A stretch of 34,183 bases of DNA from JACQWR01 sp964614365 (lineage in GTDB: Bacteria > Desulfobacterota > Syntrophia > Syntrophales > JACQWR01): positions 1 through 34,183 of the forward strand of contig CAZTLA010000007.1 of the NCBI GenBank assembly GCA_964614365.1. Reading direction: 5' to 3'. Position 1 is the first letter of the stretch. The number at the start of each line of letters is the position of its first letter. Shown piece by piece: positions 8,390 through 16,405 of the stretch. Position numbers and translations under genes: made by a program. The notes beneath the pieces are model-generated. The model was not told the origin of the DNA, did not search any database, and saw only the letters and a program-made list of their open reading frames with translations.

Positions 8390-8672
8390 ATCATGCTCCT
8401 TTAATAATAACACAGTTCTATACACCTCCCTGAATCTCACGGGGCGTATAGATTCTCAATCCGGTTATTAATCGTCATAATAGAGTGAAAACTTTAATAG
8501 AACTTAGAAATAATTTTCTTTTATAGTTTAATAGGGCAACTGGCATGGAACTTGAATGTCTTTATAAATATAAGTCGGCGGGTTTAGTATGGTGTTTTTC
8601 ATTGCGGATGTCGGATGAGAACACCGATATAAATATGGTTTTGATTAAATAAATATTGACTTTAGCGGGTAT
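8390..8672. other. Divergent intergenic region before the export operon
   Basis: An AT-rich stretch between the HD-GYP gene (leftward) and the polysaccharide export gene (rightward), with no ORF I can support. It holds an inverted repeat GGTGTT (8591-8596) / AACACC (8620-8625) and a TTGACT at 8656-8661 whose matching -10 would fall inside the N gap. Promoters of both flanking genes should lie here, but none can be pinned down. Confidence 0.5.
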
Positions 8673-8682
8673 NNNNNNNNNN
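8673..8682. other. Assembly gap (ten Ns)
   Basis: Ten Ns join two contigs. The true length is unknown, since ten is a usual placeholder. The frame of the export protein is open from the right edge of the gap, so its start codon, signal peptide and any lipobox are lost here. Confidence 0.98.
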
Positions 8683-9752
8683 AAGAAACGCAGGCTGTCC
8701 ATGAGTTCAGTGATGAGCAGAGACAGAAGATGCAAAAAGAGATTGCCGGTATGAGTCGGGTGACGGAAAACATCGTGTTTACCGAGAGAAACGGTGTTCC
8801 GGAGTATATTATCGGTCCCGGTGATGTCCTGACCATTAATTTCTGGGAGGGGACCAAGGTTAATCCCTATGAGTGTATCGTCAGACCGGACGGCAAGATA
8901 TCATATTCCTTCATGGACAATATTACCGTCAGCGGCCTTACGGCAAATGAGGCGACTAAGTTGATAGCGGAAACGCTGAAAAAGTACATCAGATATCCAA
9001 GGCTTGAGATTATCGTAAAAGAGTTCAGAAGTAAAAGCGCCCTGCTCTTCGGTCAAATCAATGTCCTCCAGACCGGCACATCGGGGCCGGGGAAATATCC
9101 CCTGAAAGGGAAAACATCAATTCTCGATCTGATCGTTTCGGCCGGGGGGCCGATCACGGGACGCGGCGGCAGTGTAACAGGCCGGGAAACGGTTATCGTG
9201 GGGCAGGAGGCGGGTAACGCGGATCTCCGCAACGTCGAATTGATCAGGAAAGGCAAGAGGTATACCGTTAATCTGTACAACGCCATGTTCAAGGGAGACG
9301 GTTCACAGAATGTATTAATCGATAACGGCGATATGATTACGGTGCCGGAACTCCCCACCTACGGGGAGAAGGTATATGTATTCGGCGAAATCCGTAATCA
9401 GGGGATATACAGACTGAAGGACAGCGCTGATCTGTTGTCCTCGATCGCCCTTGCCGGCGGGACCTCGGCTGTCGCCGTAAAAACGGACATTAAGATCATA
9501 CGGGGATATGGGCAGAGACAAGGAAAACCGATTATCTTATCGGCCAATCTGGACGATATATTGAAAAGGGGAGACATTGCCCAGAACATCAAACTTCAAG
9601 AAGGCGATCTGGTTTACGTGCCCCGAAGGGTTATCGGGGATATCAATGAATTTATCGTCAACACGGTGCCGCTGCTTGACTATTTGTTGAATTATCCGAG
9701 GTCGTACACGGATTCATATTTCTTAGATCCGGCTAATAAGCTGCGTTATTGA
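8683..9752 (+). CDS. Wza-like polysaccharide export protein, N-terminus missing in the gap
   Basis: The frame is open back to the gap; ATG 8730 is internal and not the true start, because 15 further codons of plausible sequence (ETQAVHEFSDEQRQK) precede it. Domains: Poly_export (EYIIGPGDVLTINFWEG to about YPRLEIIVKEF), then an SLBB domain (ALLFGQINVLQTG to LIVSAGG), then a second SLBB (KVYVFGEIRNQGIYRL to IALAGGT). Such proteins form the periplasmic ring and outer-membrane exit pore for capsule or exopolysaccharide, partnered by Wzc/GumC-type co-polymerases; the next gene is exactly that. The missing part should contain a signal peptide, perhaps a lipobox. The end at LDPANKLRY lacks an obvious amphipathic Wza D4-type helix, suggesting a GumB/ExoF-like outer portion. 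Confidence 0.9.
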
Positions 9753-9795
9753 TGTTGCGAACGATATTGCATAGGTAATTGGAGATTTTTCACGA

Positions 9796-12078
9796 ATGAC
9801 AGAATACGATCTTAATCTAAGAGAGTCCTGGCGGGTTATAAAAAAAAGAAAATTCATTATCGTTTTTACGATCGCCGCGATGGGATTCTTCAGTTTCATT
9901 TTTACCACCATGGGAGCGCCGACACCGTTATTCAAGGCGACCGCCAGCGTTAAGATCGAAAAAAGCGCTTCCGTTACGGGACTCTATTTACAGGCCATTT
10001 CGTCGTCTTCAACGGATTATATGGAGACTCAGGCAGCCATGATAAAAAGTTATTTTATCATGGAGGTGGCGGCCAAGAGGCTTGGTCTGATACCCGATGA
10101 TCTGTCTTCGGAACGATTGCGGGCAAATAGCGATTATCTCAACATCATCCTGGATTTGAAAAAGAAGGTGGAGGCGGAAAAGGAAGGCAATACGGACATC
10201 ATCAACATAACGGCAAGCTCCGATGACCAGAAATTTGCCCGCAATCTGGCCAACACTGTTGCTCAGGTTTATAAGGAAGAACATATTATTGAAATGAATA
10301 AGAGAACCATAGAATCCAAGAAATTCATAGAAAGGCAATTAATTGCCGTCAGGGAGCGGGCAGATGTCTCCGAAGACCAGGTACGCCACTTCCGGCAAAG
10401 CAACAAATTAATATCTCTGGAGGCTCAGTCTGCAAACATGCTTGGCGAGTCTGTAAGGCTGCGGGCGGCCTATGAACAAAATAAGGCCATCCACGACAAA
10501 ATCGGCGATGTAATCAAACTCCTCGACGGCAATGAAGACAAACCCCTGACTTTCAAAACAAGTTATTATTTTGACGAGGCCGCGGCTCCTTTCAAGATCC
10601 TCAATGAGAAACTTGTCCAACTTATGCTGGAAAGGGACATCCTCCTCCTTACCTATACGGAAGACTTTCCGCAGCTTCTGGTAATTAGAAAACAAATCCA
10701 CGAGATTACGGGCAATATGAAATCGGAACTCTTTGCCCAAAGGAAATTTCTTGCCGCCGCCATAGACGCTATCGAGAAGCAGATCAGCGGGATAGACAGT
10801 CGGCTTGGGGGACTCCCGGAAAAGGGTCTGGAACTGGCGAGACTGGAACGGGATGTGGCCATCAATAGGGAAGTTTACACCATGCTGGAAAAGAAATATC
10901 AGGAATCGCTGATACAGGAAGCAGAACAGATAGATGAAGTCCAGATAGTCAAGCCGGCCCTTCTGCCGACGGTCCCCGTCAATCCGCCAAAAACAGCGCC
11001 TAATACCGTCATGGGAATCACCATTGGACTGATTTTAGGCGTTGTCTTTGCCTTTTTCGTGGAAACCTTTGATACATCCATCGCTGCTATTGAGGATGTT
11101 GAAGAGTTGCTTGGCGTGAGCGTCCTGGGGATTATCCCTTTCATTAAAGAAGATGATATTAAAGAGGACCTCCAGGAAAAATATCCCGGTGAGGCGACTG
11201 AAGAAGCAACGAGGATGCGATTCAGGCTCATTTCCCATTTTCTACCGAAATCTACCGAAGCGGAAAGTTACCGGGCTTTGAGGACAAGCCTGCACTTTAA
11301 GAGCGCGGAAAATAACATGAAGGTTCTCCTGTTTACCAGTTCTTTCTCGGAAGAGGGGAAGACCATGGTAACTACCAATATTGCCATTGCCATGGCGCAG
11401 GCCGGCAACAAGGTGCTCCTGGTGGACGGAGATCTCCGGAAACCCGCTATTGCGCGCACATTCGGCATCAACCGCATCCCCGGTTTGACTGACATAATTC
11501 TGGGCAATTATGAGTGGAAGGATGTGCGCAGAACAATTGCGGACATCATGATGGGGGAAATAAACGTCGATGACATTATTGCCACCCCTGGCTTGGACAA
11601 TCTCCACATCATCACCGGCGGGAGCAACGTTCCCAACCCCGCCGAGATCGTCAGTTCAAGGGGTATCGTGGAGTTCATAAAACAGGTCCGGGCCGAGTAT
11701 GACATGGTGCTTATAGATACCGCACCTATTCTTGCGGCTACCGATGCGGCTATCTGGGGTTCAAGATCCGACGGCGTAATTATGGTTTATCAGGTGGGGA
11801 AAATTGCCAGAGGGGCGCTTAAACGCGCCAAGGCGCAACTGGATGCCGTAAAATCGAAAATCGCCGGCGTTGTTCTCAACGGCCTCAAGGCGGAGATAAG
11901 TCCCGATTTTGGCTACCCCTATAAGTATTTCTACTACTACGGCGATTCAGCGGAGCATAAAGCATCACAGAGTAAAAAGGATAAGATCAAATCATGGTTT
12001 AAGGGCCTATTTCTTAAAAGTCGTCCGAAACGGAGAACACACAGCAGGGAAGCAAATCCCTCGCGTCCCGGTAAATAA
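9796..12078 (+). CDS. Wzc/GumC-like chain-length determinant with BY-kinase domain
   Basis: 760 aa, a fused co-polymerase and bacterial tyrosine kinase. The Wzz domain has TM1 at about residues 20-40 and TM2 at about 403-423, with the Pro-rich segment LPTVPVNPPK just before TM2 and long coiled-coil stretches between. The kinase part has Walker A (FSEEGKT, about 517-523), Walker A' LLVDGDLRKP (about 541-550) and Walker B VLIDTAP (about 637-643). The tail has a tyrosine cluster, YPYKYFYYY (about 707-715), the expected autophosphorylation site. It acts in the inner membrane, contacts the Wza-like ring encoded 43 bp upstream, and cycles phosphorylation to control chain length and export. The last 30 residues are Lys/Arg-rich. 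Start ATG with GGAG 11 bases upstream. Confidence 0.93.
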   Translation: MTEYDLNLRESWRVIKKRKFIIVFTIAAMGFFSFIFTTMGAPTPLFKATASVKIEKSASVTGLYLQAISSSSTDYMETQAAMIKSYFIMEVAAKRLGLIPDDLSSERLRANSDYLNIILDLKKKVEAEKEGNTDIINITASSDDQKFARNLANTVAQVYKEEHIIEMNKRTIESKKFIERQLIAVRERADVSEDQVRHFRQSNKLISLEAQSANMLGESVRLRAAYEQNKAIHDKIGDVIKLLDGNEDKPLTFKTSYYFDEAAAPFKILNEKLVQLMLERDILLLTYTEDFPQLLVIRKQIHEITGNMKSELFAQRKFLAAAIDAIEKQISGIDSRLGGLPEKGLELARLERDVAINREVYTMLEKKYQESLIQEAEQIDEVQIVKPALLPTVPVNPPKTAPNTVMGITIGLILGVVFAFFVETFDTSIAAIEDVEELLGVSVLGIIPFIKEDDIKEDLQEKYPGEATEEATRMRFRLISHFLPKSTEAESYRALRTSLHFKSAENNMKVLLFTSSFSEEGKTMVTTNIAIAMAQAGNKVLLVDGDLRKPAIARTFGINRIPGLTDIILGNYEWKDVRRTIADIMMGEINVDDIIATPGLDNLHIITGGSNVPNPAEIVSSRGIVEFIKQVRAEYDMVLIDTAPILAATDAAIWGSRSDGVIMVYQVGKIARGALKRAKAQLDAVKSKIAGVVLNGLKAEISPDFGYPYKYFYYYGDSAEHKASQSKKDKIKSWFKGLFLKSRPKRRTHSREANPSRPGK

Positions 12079-12130
12079 AGCCGATAAGTTGCCCCTTTAT
12101 TTTGTGCCTGTTTATGAAATACTATAAAAA

Positions 12131-13498
12131 ATGACATCAAAATTCCGCCTGTTCTTCGTGATTGCCGTCCTGACATTGGCGGGTGTAATTTTCGTCATGA
12201 AAGTTCCCACCGTCATCGCATTTACCGTTCTTACCACCATAGGCATCGCTTTGTTAAGCATCGTCAGGACCGAGCTTGCCCTATATATCCTTGTCATTTC
12301 CATGCTCCTCGGCCCCCAGTTTATTGTGGGGGATGCCACCGTGCTGCCAGGCCGCGGCAGGGCCGGAATCACCCTAAGACTGGACGACTTTCTCATCGTT
12401 GTCATTGGGCTTTGCTGGTTTCTGAAGACCGCTATCAGGAAGGAACTGGGACTTTTTTTAAGGACGCCTCTGAATAAACCCATTGCCCTTTACTTCCTTA
12501 TCTGCCTTTTTTCAACGTTGCTGGCCTCTCTTATGGGGCGGGGACGGGGGTACACGGGATTATTTTTCGTATTGAAGTATTTTGAATATTTCGTCGTCTA
12601 TTTCATGGCGGTAAATCATATCAAGACGCGAGAGCAGATTGAAAGATTCATCTTTATCATGCTGATAGTCTGCTTTATCGTTTGTCTTACCGCCATTTAT
12701 CAGATACCGGCCGGCGGACGGGTTTCCGCGCCTTTTGAAGGCCCCGAAGGGGAACCTAATACCCTGGGAGGGTATCTTGTCCTGATGCTTTCCATTGTTT
12801 CCGGCCTATTATTGGCGGATGTCCCGGCAAAACGGAAAGTTTCCTTAGCCGTGCTTGCCCTGGCCATTGTAGTTTCCCTGGGGGCCACACTCTCCAGAGG
12901 CTCCTGGGTGTCTCTCCCGCCGATGATTATGACGCTGTTATATTTCAGCAAAAAAAAGATGATGCTTATTGCCGTCATGCTCGCCATTATTTTGCTGACG
13001 CCATTTATTCTGCCCACGACGGTCAAGGACAGGGTGCTCTATACCGTCGGTCAGTCAAAGGAAACGGGCCAGGTGGAGATCGGCAAGGTAAGGATTGACA
13101 CATCAACCTCGGCCCGGTTGTACACATGGCAAAATATCTTGACGAGAGACTTTTTAAAACACCCCCTCATAGGCTATGGGGTCACCAATTATGGATTTGT
13201 TGACGCGCAGATTCCGCGGGTACTTATTGAAACCGGCGCTCTCGGCCTTGCGGCATTTTTTGTCATGCTTTATGCGATTTACCAGAATGCCCTGCGTGCA
13301 TTTCATAATGTTTCAGATCCTTTTTTTCGCGGGATTTCCCTCGGTTATCTGGCGGGATTTGCAGCCATGCTTGCGCACTCTATCGGCGCCAACACCTTTA
13401 TCATCGTCCGGATTATGGAACCATTCTGGTTTCTTACGGCCATGATAACGATGATACCTAAAATAGAGATGGAGGCTATGGGGAAAAACCTCTCCTAA
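12131..13498 (+). CDS. O-antigen ligase/polymerase-like membrane protein (Wzy/WaaL fold)
   Basis: 455 aa, strongly hydrophobic, with roughly 10-12 predicted membrane segments spread along the length and a large loop around residues 285-360. That loop and the next segments show the PF04932 pattern: SARLYTWQNIL, KHPLIGYGVTNYGF, then ETGALGLAAFF. Members either polymerise repeat units in the periplasm (Wzy) or ligate glycan to lipid A or another acceptor (WaaL). Sequence alone does not separate the two. Following a Wza/Wzc pair, Wzy is natural; but the downstream Wzm/Wzt exporter would need a ligase instead. It lies 52 bp after the kinase gene, with no clear ribosome site. Confidence 0.87.
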   Translation: MTSKFRLFFVIAVLTLAGVIFVMKVPTVIAFTVLTTIGIALLSIVRTELALYILVISMLLGPQFIVGDATVLPGRGRAGITLRLDDFLIVVIGLCWFLKTAIRKELGLFLRTPLNKPIALYFLICLFSTLLASLMGRGRGYTGLFFVLKYFEYFVVYFMAVNHIKTREQIERFIFIMLIVCFIVCLTAIYQIPAGGRVSAPFEGPEGEPNTLGGYLVLMLSIVSGLLLADVPAKRKVSLAVLALAIVVSLGATLSRGSWVSLPPMIMTLLYFSKKKMMLIAVMLAIILLTPFILPTTVKDRVLYTVGQSKETGQVEIGKVRIDTSTSARLYTWQNILTRDFLKHPLIGYGVTNYGFVDAQIPRVLIETGALGLAAFFVMLYAIYQNALRAFHNVSDPFFRGISLGYLAGFAAMLAHSIGANTFIIVRIMEPFWFLTAMITMIPKIEMEAMGKNLS

Positions 13499-13543
13499 AA
13501 ATCATCAGTTGATTTTTGAACTTTAAACAGCTAAGTGTTAATA

Positions 13544-14062
13544 ATGACAACGGCAATTAAATTAAATCTTGGTTCGGGCGGCAGGCCATTAGACGGCTAT
13601 GTCAATGTAGATGTAAATCAGAAAGCTCCCGGGGTAAATGTTGTTCACGATTTGGATCAATATCCGTGGCCCTTTGAATCTGATTCCATAGATGAAGTGG
13701 TAATGTCCCATTGTCTCGAACATCTGATGGATCACAACAGGGGAATCCGGGAAGTTCACCGGATCTTGAAAAATGGTGGGATAGCGAAAATAGGCGTGCC
13801 TCATTTTACCTGGCAGTACGCATATGGCGATCCTACGCATAAGCATTTTTTTGGCTACTTAACTTTTTTTTATTATGCTCGCGATTGCGGCTACTTTGAT
13901 TTCAAATTTTCATCCTGTAAAGTTAGGCTGATCTTCGGCAAGAGGCTTTCCATCTGGAATATTATTCTCGAGCCAATTTTTAATTTAATGCCGAACGTAT
14001 ATGAGCAGAGCCCTTTAAGGGTATTTCCCGCTCTGCATGTTGAGGCAACTTTGACAAAATAA
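13544..14062 (+). CDS. SAM-dependent methyltransferase, short class I type
   Basis: 172 aa from ATG 13544 (a GTG at 13535 would add three residues). Motif I is KLNLGSGG, followed by VNVDV, and the post-motif segment DEVVMSHCLEH then GGIAKIGVPHF is typical of the Methyltransf_11 group seen in glycan loci. It could methylate a sugar or a terminal residue; the substrate is unknown. It shares the NxDx and SHCLEH segments with the methyltransferase at 18216-18956, so the two are probably distant paralogues. It sits 3 bp before the Wzm gene and is most likely co-transcribed with it. Confidence 0.82.
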   Translation: MTTAIKLNLGSGGRPLDGYVNVDVNQKAPGVNVVHDLDQYPWPFESDSIDEVVMSHCLEHLMDHNRGIREVHRILKNGGIAKIGVPHFTWQYAYGDPTHKHFFGYLTFFYYARDCGYFDFKFSSCKVRLIFGKRLSIWNIILEPIFNLMPNVYEQSPLRVFPALHVEATLTK

Positions 14063-14065
14063 TTT

Positions 14066-14917
14066 ATGACTGACTCAGCGTCCACACATACACAAGAACC
14101 GCTGCTCATCATCGAGCCCGGCCGCACGGAGAAAAACTATTGGGCCGATCTCTGGCGTTACCGGGAGCTTTTTCTGATCCTGGCCTGGCGCGATATCTCC
14201 GTACGCTACAAACAAACCATAATAGGGATTCTCTGGGCTATTATCAGGCCCTTTCTTACTATGGTTGTCTTCACCGTCATTTTTGGCCGAATCGCCAAAC
14301 TCCCCAGCGAGGGAAGCGCGCCTTACGCACTGATGGTCTTTGCCGCCATGCTCCCCTGGTCTCTTTTCTCAAACGCACTGACGGAATCATCCAACAGTCT
14401 TATCAGCAACGCCAATCTGATCGGCAAGGTTTACTTCCCCAGACTGATCATCCCCGCGGCGACCCTGGTAACCGCTTTCATTGATTTTCTCATCAGTTTC
14501 ATTATCCTGGTCGGAATGATGGCCTATTATCAATTTGCGCCCGGATGGCGCCTGCTGTTGCTGCCGCTTTTCATCATCATGGCCTTGCTTGCCAGCCTGG
14601 GCCCCGGCCTCTGGATTGCGGCGCTCAATGTGAAATACCGGGATTTCCGCTACATCATCCCCTTTGTGGTGCAGTTCGGTCTTTATGTTTCTCCGGTGGG
14701 ATTCAGCAGCAAGGTGGTCCCTGCGCAATGGCGGCTGCTTTACAGTCTCAATCCCATAGTAGGGGTGATTGACGGTTTCCGCTGGTGCATCCTGGGCGGC
14801 GAAAGCCCCATTTACATACCCGGCTTCATGCTCAGTCTTGCGATCATTACATTCTTCCTCTATCTGGGCGTATCCCGTTTCCGCAGGATGGAAAAAGCCT
14901 TTGCAGATTTGATATAG
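14066..14917 (+). CDS. wzm: ABC-2 type polysaccharide exporter, permease subunit (Wzm)
   Basis: 283 aa, the usual length. An N-terminal cytoplasmic part with DLWRYRELFLILAWRDISVRYKQT is diagnostic of Wzm/TagG/KpsM-type permeases, followed by six membrane segments and the end segment YSLNPIVGVIDGFRWC. With Wzt it moves a finished undecaprenyl-linked polysaccharide across the inner membrane. The partner ATPase gene normally follows directly; here it starts almost 1.5 kb later, with an unrelated ATPase gene in between (see 15098-16345). Confidence 0.93.
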   Translation: MTDSASTHTQEPLLIIEPGRTEKNYWADLWRYRELFLILAWRDISVRYKQTIIGILWAIIRPFLTMVVFTVIFGRIAKLPSEGSAPYALMVFAAMLPWSLFSNALTESSNSLISNANLIGKVYFPRLIIPAATLVTAFIDFLISFIILVGMMAYYQFAPGWRLLLLPLFIIMALLASLGPGLWIAALNVKYRDFRYIIPFVVQFGLYVSPVGFSSKVVPAQWRLLYSLNPIVGVIDGFRWCILGGESPIYIPGFMLSLAIITFFLYLGVSRFRRMEKAFADLI

Positions 14918-14940
14918 AAGTTTTCAGGTTGAAGGGGACA

Positions 14941-14950
14941 AAGTTTCAAT
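14941..14950 (+). repeat. Left copy of a 10-bp direct repeat flanking the DUF4143 ATPase gene
   Basis: AAGTTTCAAT here is repeated exactly at 16360-16369. A shared AGGTT lies a few bases before each copy. Together they bracket the 1.4 kb segment that splits the wzm-wzt pair, as expected of a target-site or recombination duplication. Chance identity is possible for so short a word. Confidence 0.45.
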
Positions 14951-15030
14951 ATTGCGTATCCTTGCAGAAGAGAATTATCCGCATATTGCCGGAGGTGGCG
15001 TGCATGCGGTGATCGTCCATTACGTTTTTA

Positions 15031-15066
15031 TTGACTTTGTGCATAATTCTATTTATGATGCACAAA
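15031..15066 (+). promoter_or_regulatory. Sigma-70-type promoter with palindromic operator for the DUF4143 ATPase gene
   Basis: TTGACT (15031-15036) and TATGAT (15054-15059) are separated by 17 bp; each hexamer is one base from consensus. A perfect 9-bp inverted repeat, TTTGTGCAT (15036-15044) and ATGCACAAA (15058-15066), spans the spacer and touches both hexamers, with 13 bp between its arms. A dimeric repressor bound here would block RNA polymerase. The gene starts 32 bp after the right arm. The promoter means that this gene need not rely on the surrounding operon. Confidence 0.65.
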
Positions 15067-15097
15067 AAATAAATATTTCGAGCATCATGAGTGGGCA

Positions 15098-16345
15098 ATG
15101 TTAAGAGATATCGTCCTTCTTCAAAAAAGAGAAATAGAAAACCGCTCTCAAGAAGCCTATGTAGAACGGAAGATATCGCCCCCCTGGAACCTCGGAGATG
15201 ATCTGATCAAGATTATTTCCGGTCCGCGGCGAGCGGGTAAGTCGTTTTACGCCATTCACCTGCTTCAGCAGACCGGCTCTTATGGCTACGTCAACTTTGA
15301 TGATGAACGGTTGACTGCCGTGGAAGATTACGATGAAATCGTCAGTGCCGTAAACACCGTCTACGGCAATCCACGCTACCTGTTTTTTGACGAAATTCAG
15401 AATCTTCCCCGCTGGGAAATGTTTGTCAATCGCCTGCAAAGGCAAGGAATCCGGCTGTTGATTACCGGAAGCAATGCCAATCTGTTCAGCTCGGAGCTGG
15501 CAACGCATCTCACTGGCCGTTATGCTGCTGCTGTTTTGTTCTCCTTTAATTTTAGCGAATATCTGGCGACCTCGGGCGAGCAGCGGACGGAAGTGGAGAA
15601 AAAGGAGGCTCTAAATGCGTATGCGGAGCAGGGAGGTTATCCGGAACCCCTGCTCAAGAAGATGGACCGGCGCGATTATCTGCGCACGCTTCTACAGTCC
15701 ACCCTGTACAAAGACATCGTCAAACGGTTCAAGATCAGATCGGTTCAAGGGATCGAAGATCTGGCCCTCTATCTGATGTCGAACATCGCACGAGAGTATT
15801 CATTCAGCGCCCTTTCCGGTGTGACGAAGTGCCGCAGCATTCACACTATTGATAAATATATCCGCTATCTTCAGGAAGCCTATCTTGTCTTTTCGCTCCC
15901 GCGCTTCTCATGCAAGCTGAAGGATCAGATGGGTTTCAATAAGAAAATTTACTGTACCGATAATGGCCTGGCGGTGTCGGCAGGCTTTCGTTTCAGTGCA
16001 GATAGGGGGGCGCTTTATAAAAATCTGGTGGCCATCGCTTTGAGGAAAGAAGAAATCGCCGGCAGGATTTCGCTGCTCTATTGGAAGAGTCCGCAGAGCG
16101 AAGAAGTGGATTTTGTCGTAAAAGATGGCGTGCAAGTTTCGCGGCTGATTCATGTCTGCTTGGACATTTCAAATCCGAAGACACTGAAGAGGGAGATGCG
16201 GGCGCTGATTAAGGCCTCCCAGGAATTGCACTGCGATGAGCTGTTTCTGCTCAATGACTGCGTCAACCGGACAGAGACGTTCCAATGGCAGGATGCCAAG
16301 CGCCAAATCCGTCTGATGCCATTGTGGCAATGGTTGGAGAAATAG
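15098..16345 (+). CDS. AAA_14/DUF4143 ATP-binding protein inserted between wzm and wzt
   Basis: 415 aa, the normal length for this family. The N-terminal AAA domain has Walker A SGPRRAGKS (about residues 41-49), Walker B LFFDEIQN and LLITGSNANLFSSEL with the LTGR arginine segment. The C-terminal DUF4143 half includes YLQEAYLVFSLPRFS, KIYCTDNGLA, and a nuclease-like end LLYWKSPQSEEVDFVV where the E-VDFVV spacing recalls PD-(D/E)XK folds. The family is widespread in anaerobes and archaea, is often lineage-scattered, and its job is unknown. Nothing links it to glycan export. It has its own promoter and operator and is flanked by a 10-bp direct repeat, so it is best read as a transferred accessory gene. 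The frame appears intact. Confidence 0.88.
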   Translation: MLRDIVLLQKREIENRSQEAYVERKISPPWNLGDDLIKIISGPRRAGKSFYAIHLLQQTGSYGYVNFDDERLTAVEDYDEIVSAVNTVYGNPRYLFFDEIQNLPRWEMFVNRLQRQGIRLLITGSNANLFSSELATHLTGRYAAAVLFSFNFSEYLATSGEQRTEVEKKEALNAYAEQGGYPEPLLKKMDRRDYLRTLLQSTLYKDIVKRFKIRSVQGIEDLALYLMSNIAREYSFSALSGVTKCRSIHTIDKYIRYLQEAYLVFSLPRFSCKLKDQMGFNKKIYCTDNGLAVSAGFRFSADRGALYKNLVAIALRKEEIAGRISLLYWKSPQSEEVDFVVKDGVQVSRLIHVCLDISNPKTLKREMRALIKASQELHCDELFLLNDCVNRTETFQWQDAKRQIRLMPLWQWLEK

Positions 16346-16359
16346 GAGATTGAGGTTAT

Positions 16360-16369
16360 AAGTTTCAAT
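16360..16369 (+). repeat. Right copy of the 10-bp direct repeat
   Basis: AAGTTTCAAT, identical to 14941-14950, lies 15 bp after the stop of the DUF4143 ATPase gene and 37 bp before the wzt start. If the segment between the copies is removed, wzm and wzt would be separated by only about 60 bp, a normal operon spacing. Confidence 0.45.
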
Positions 16370-16405
16370 CCTTAACCACTTAACCATAAAACTTTACAAT
16401 AACTT

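Noticed and set aside
8541..8556. Possible sigma-54 promoter (TGGCAT, 5 bp, TTGAA) upstream of the export operon
   Set aside because: The essential GC of the -12 element reads GA, and the site is more than 110 bp before the gap. Too weak without a conserved match in relatives.
14956..15030. Short frame beginning at a TTG (RILAEENYP) resembling the start of DUF5615-type toxin proteins
   Set aside because: Only about ten residues match and the rest does not follow the family. It could be a remnant next to the DUF4143 gene but cannot be supported.
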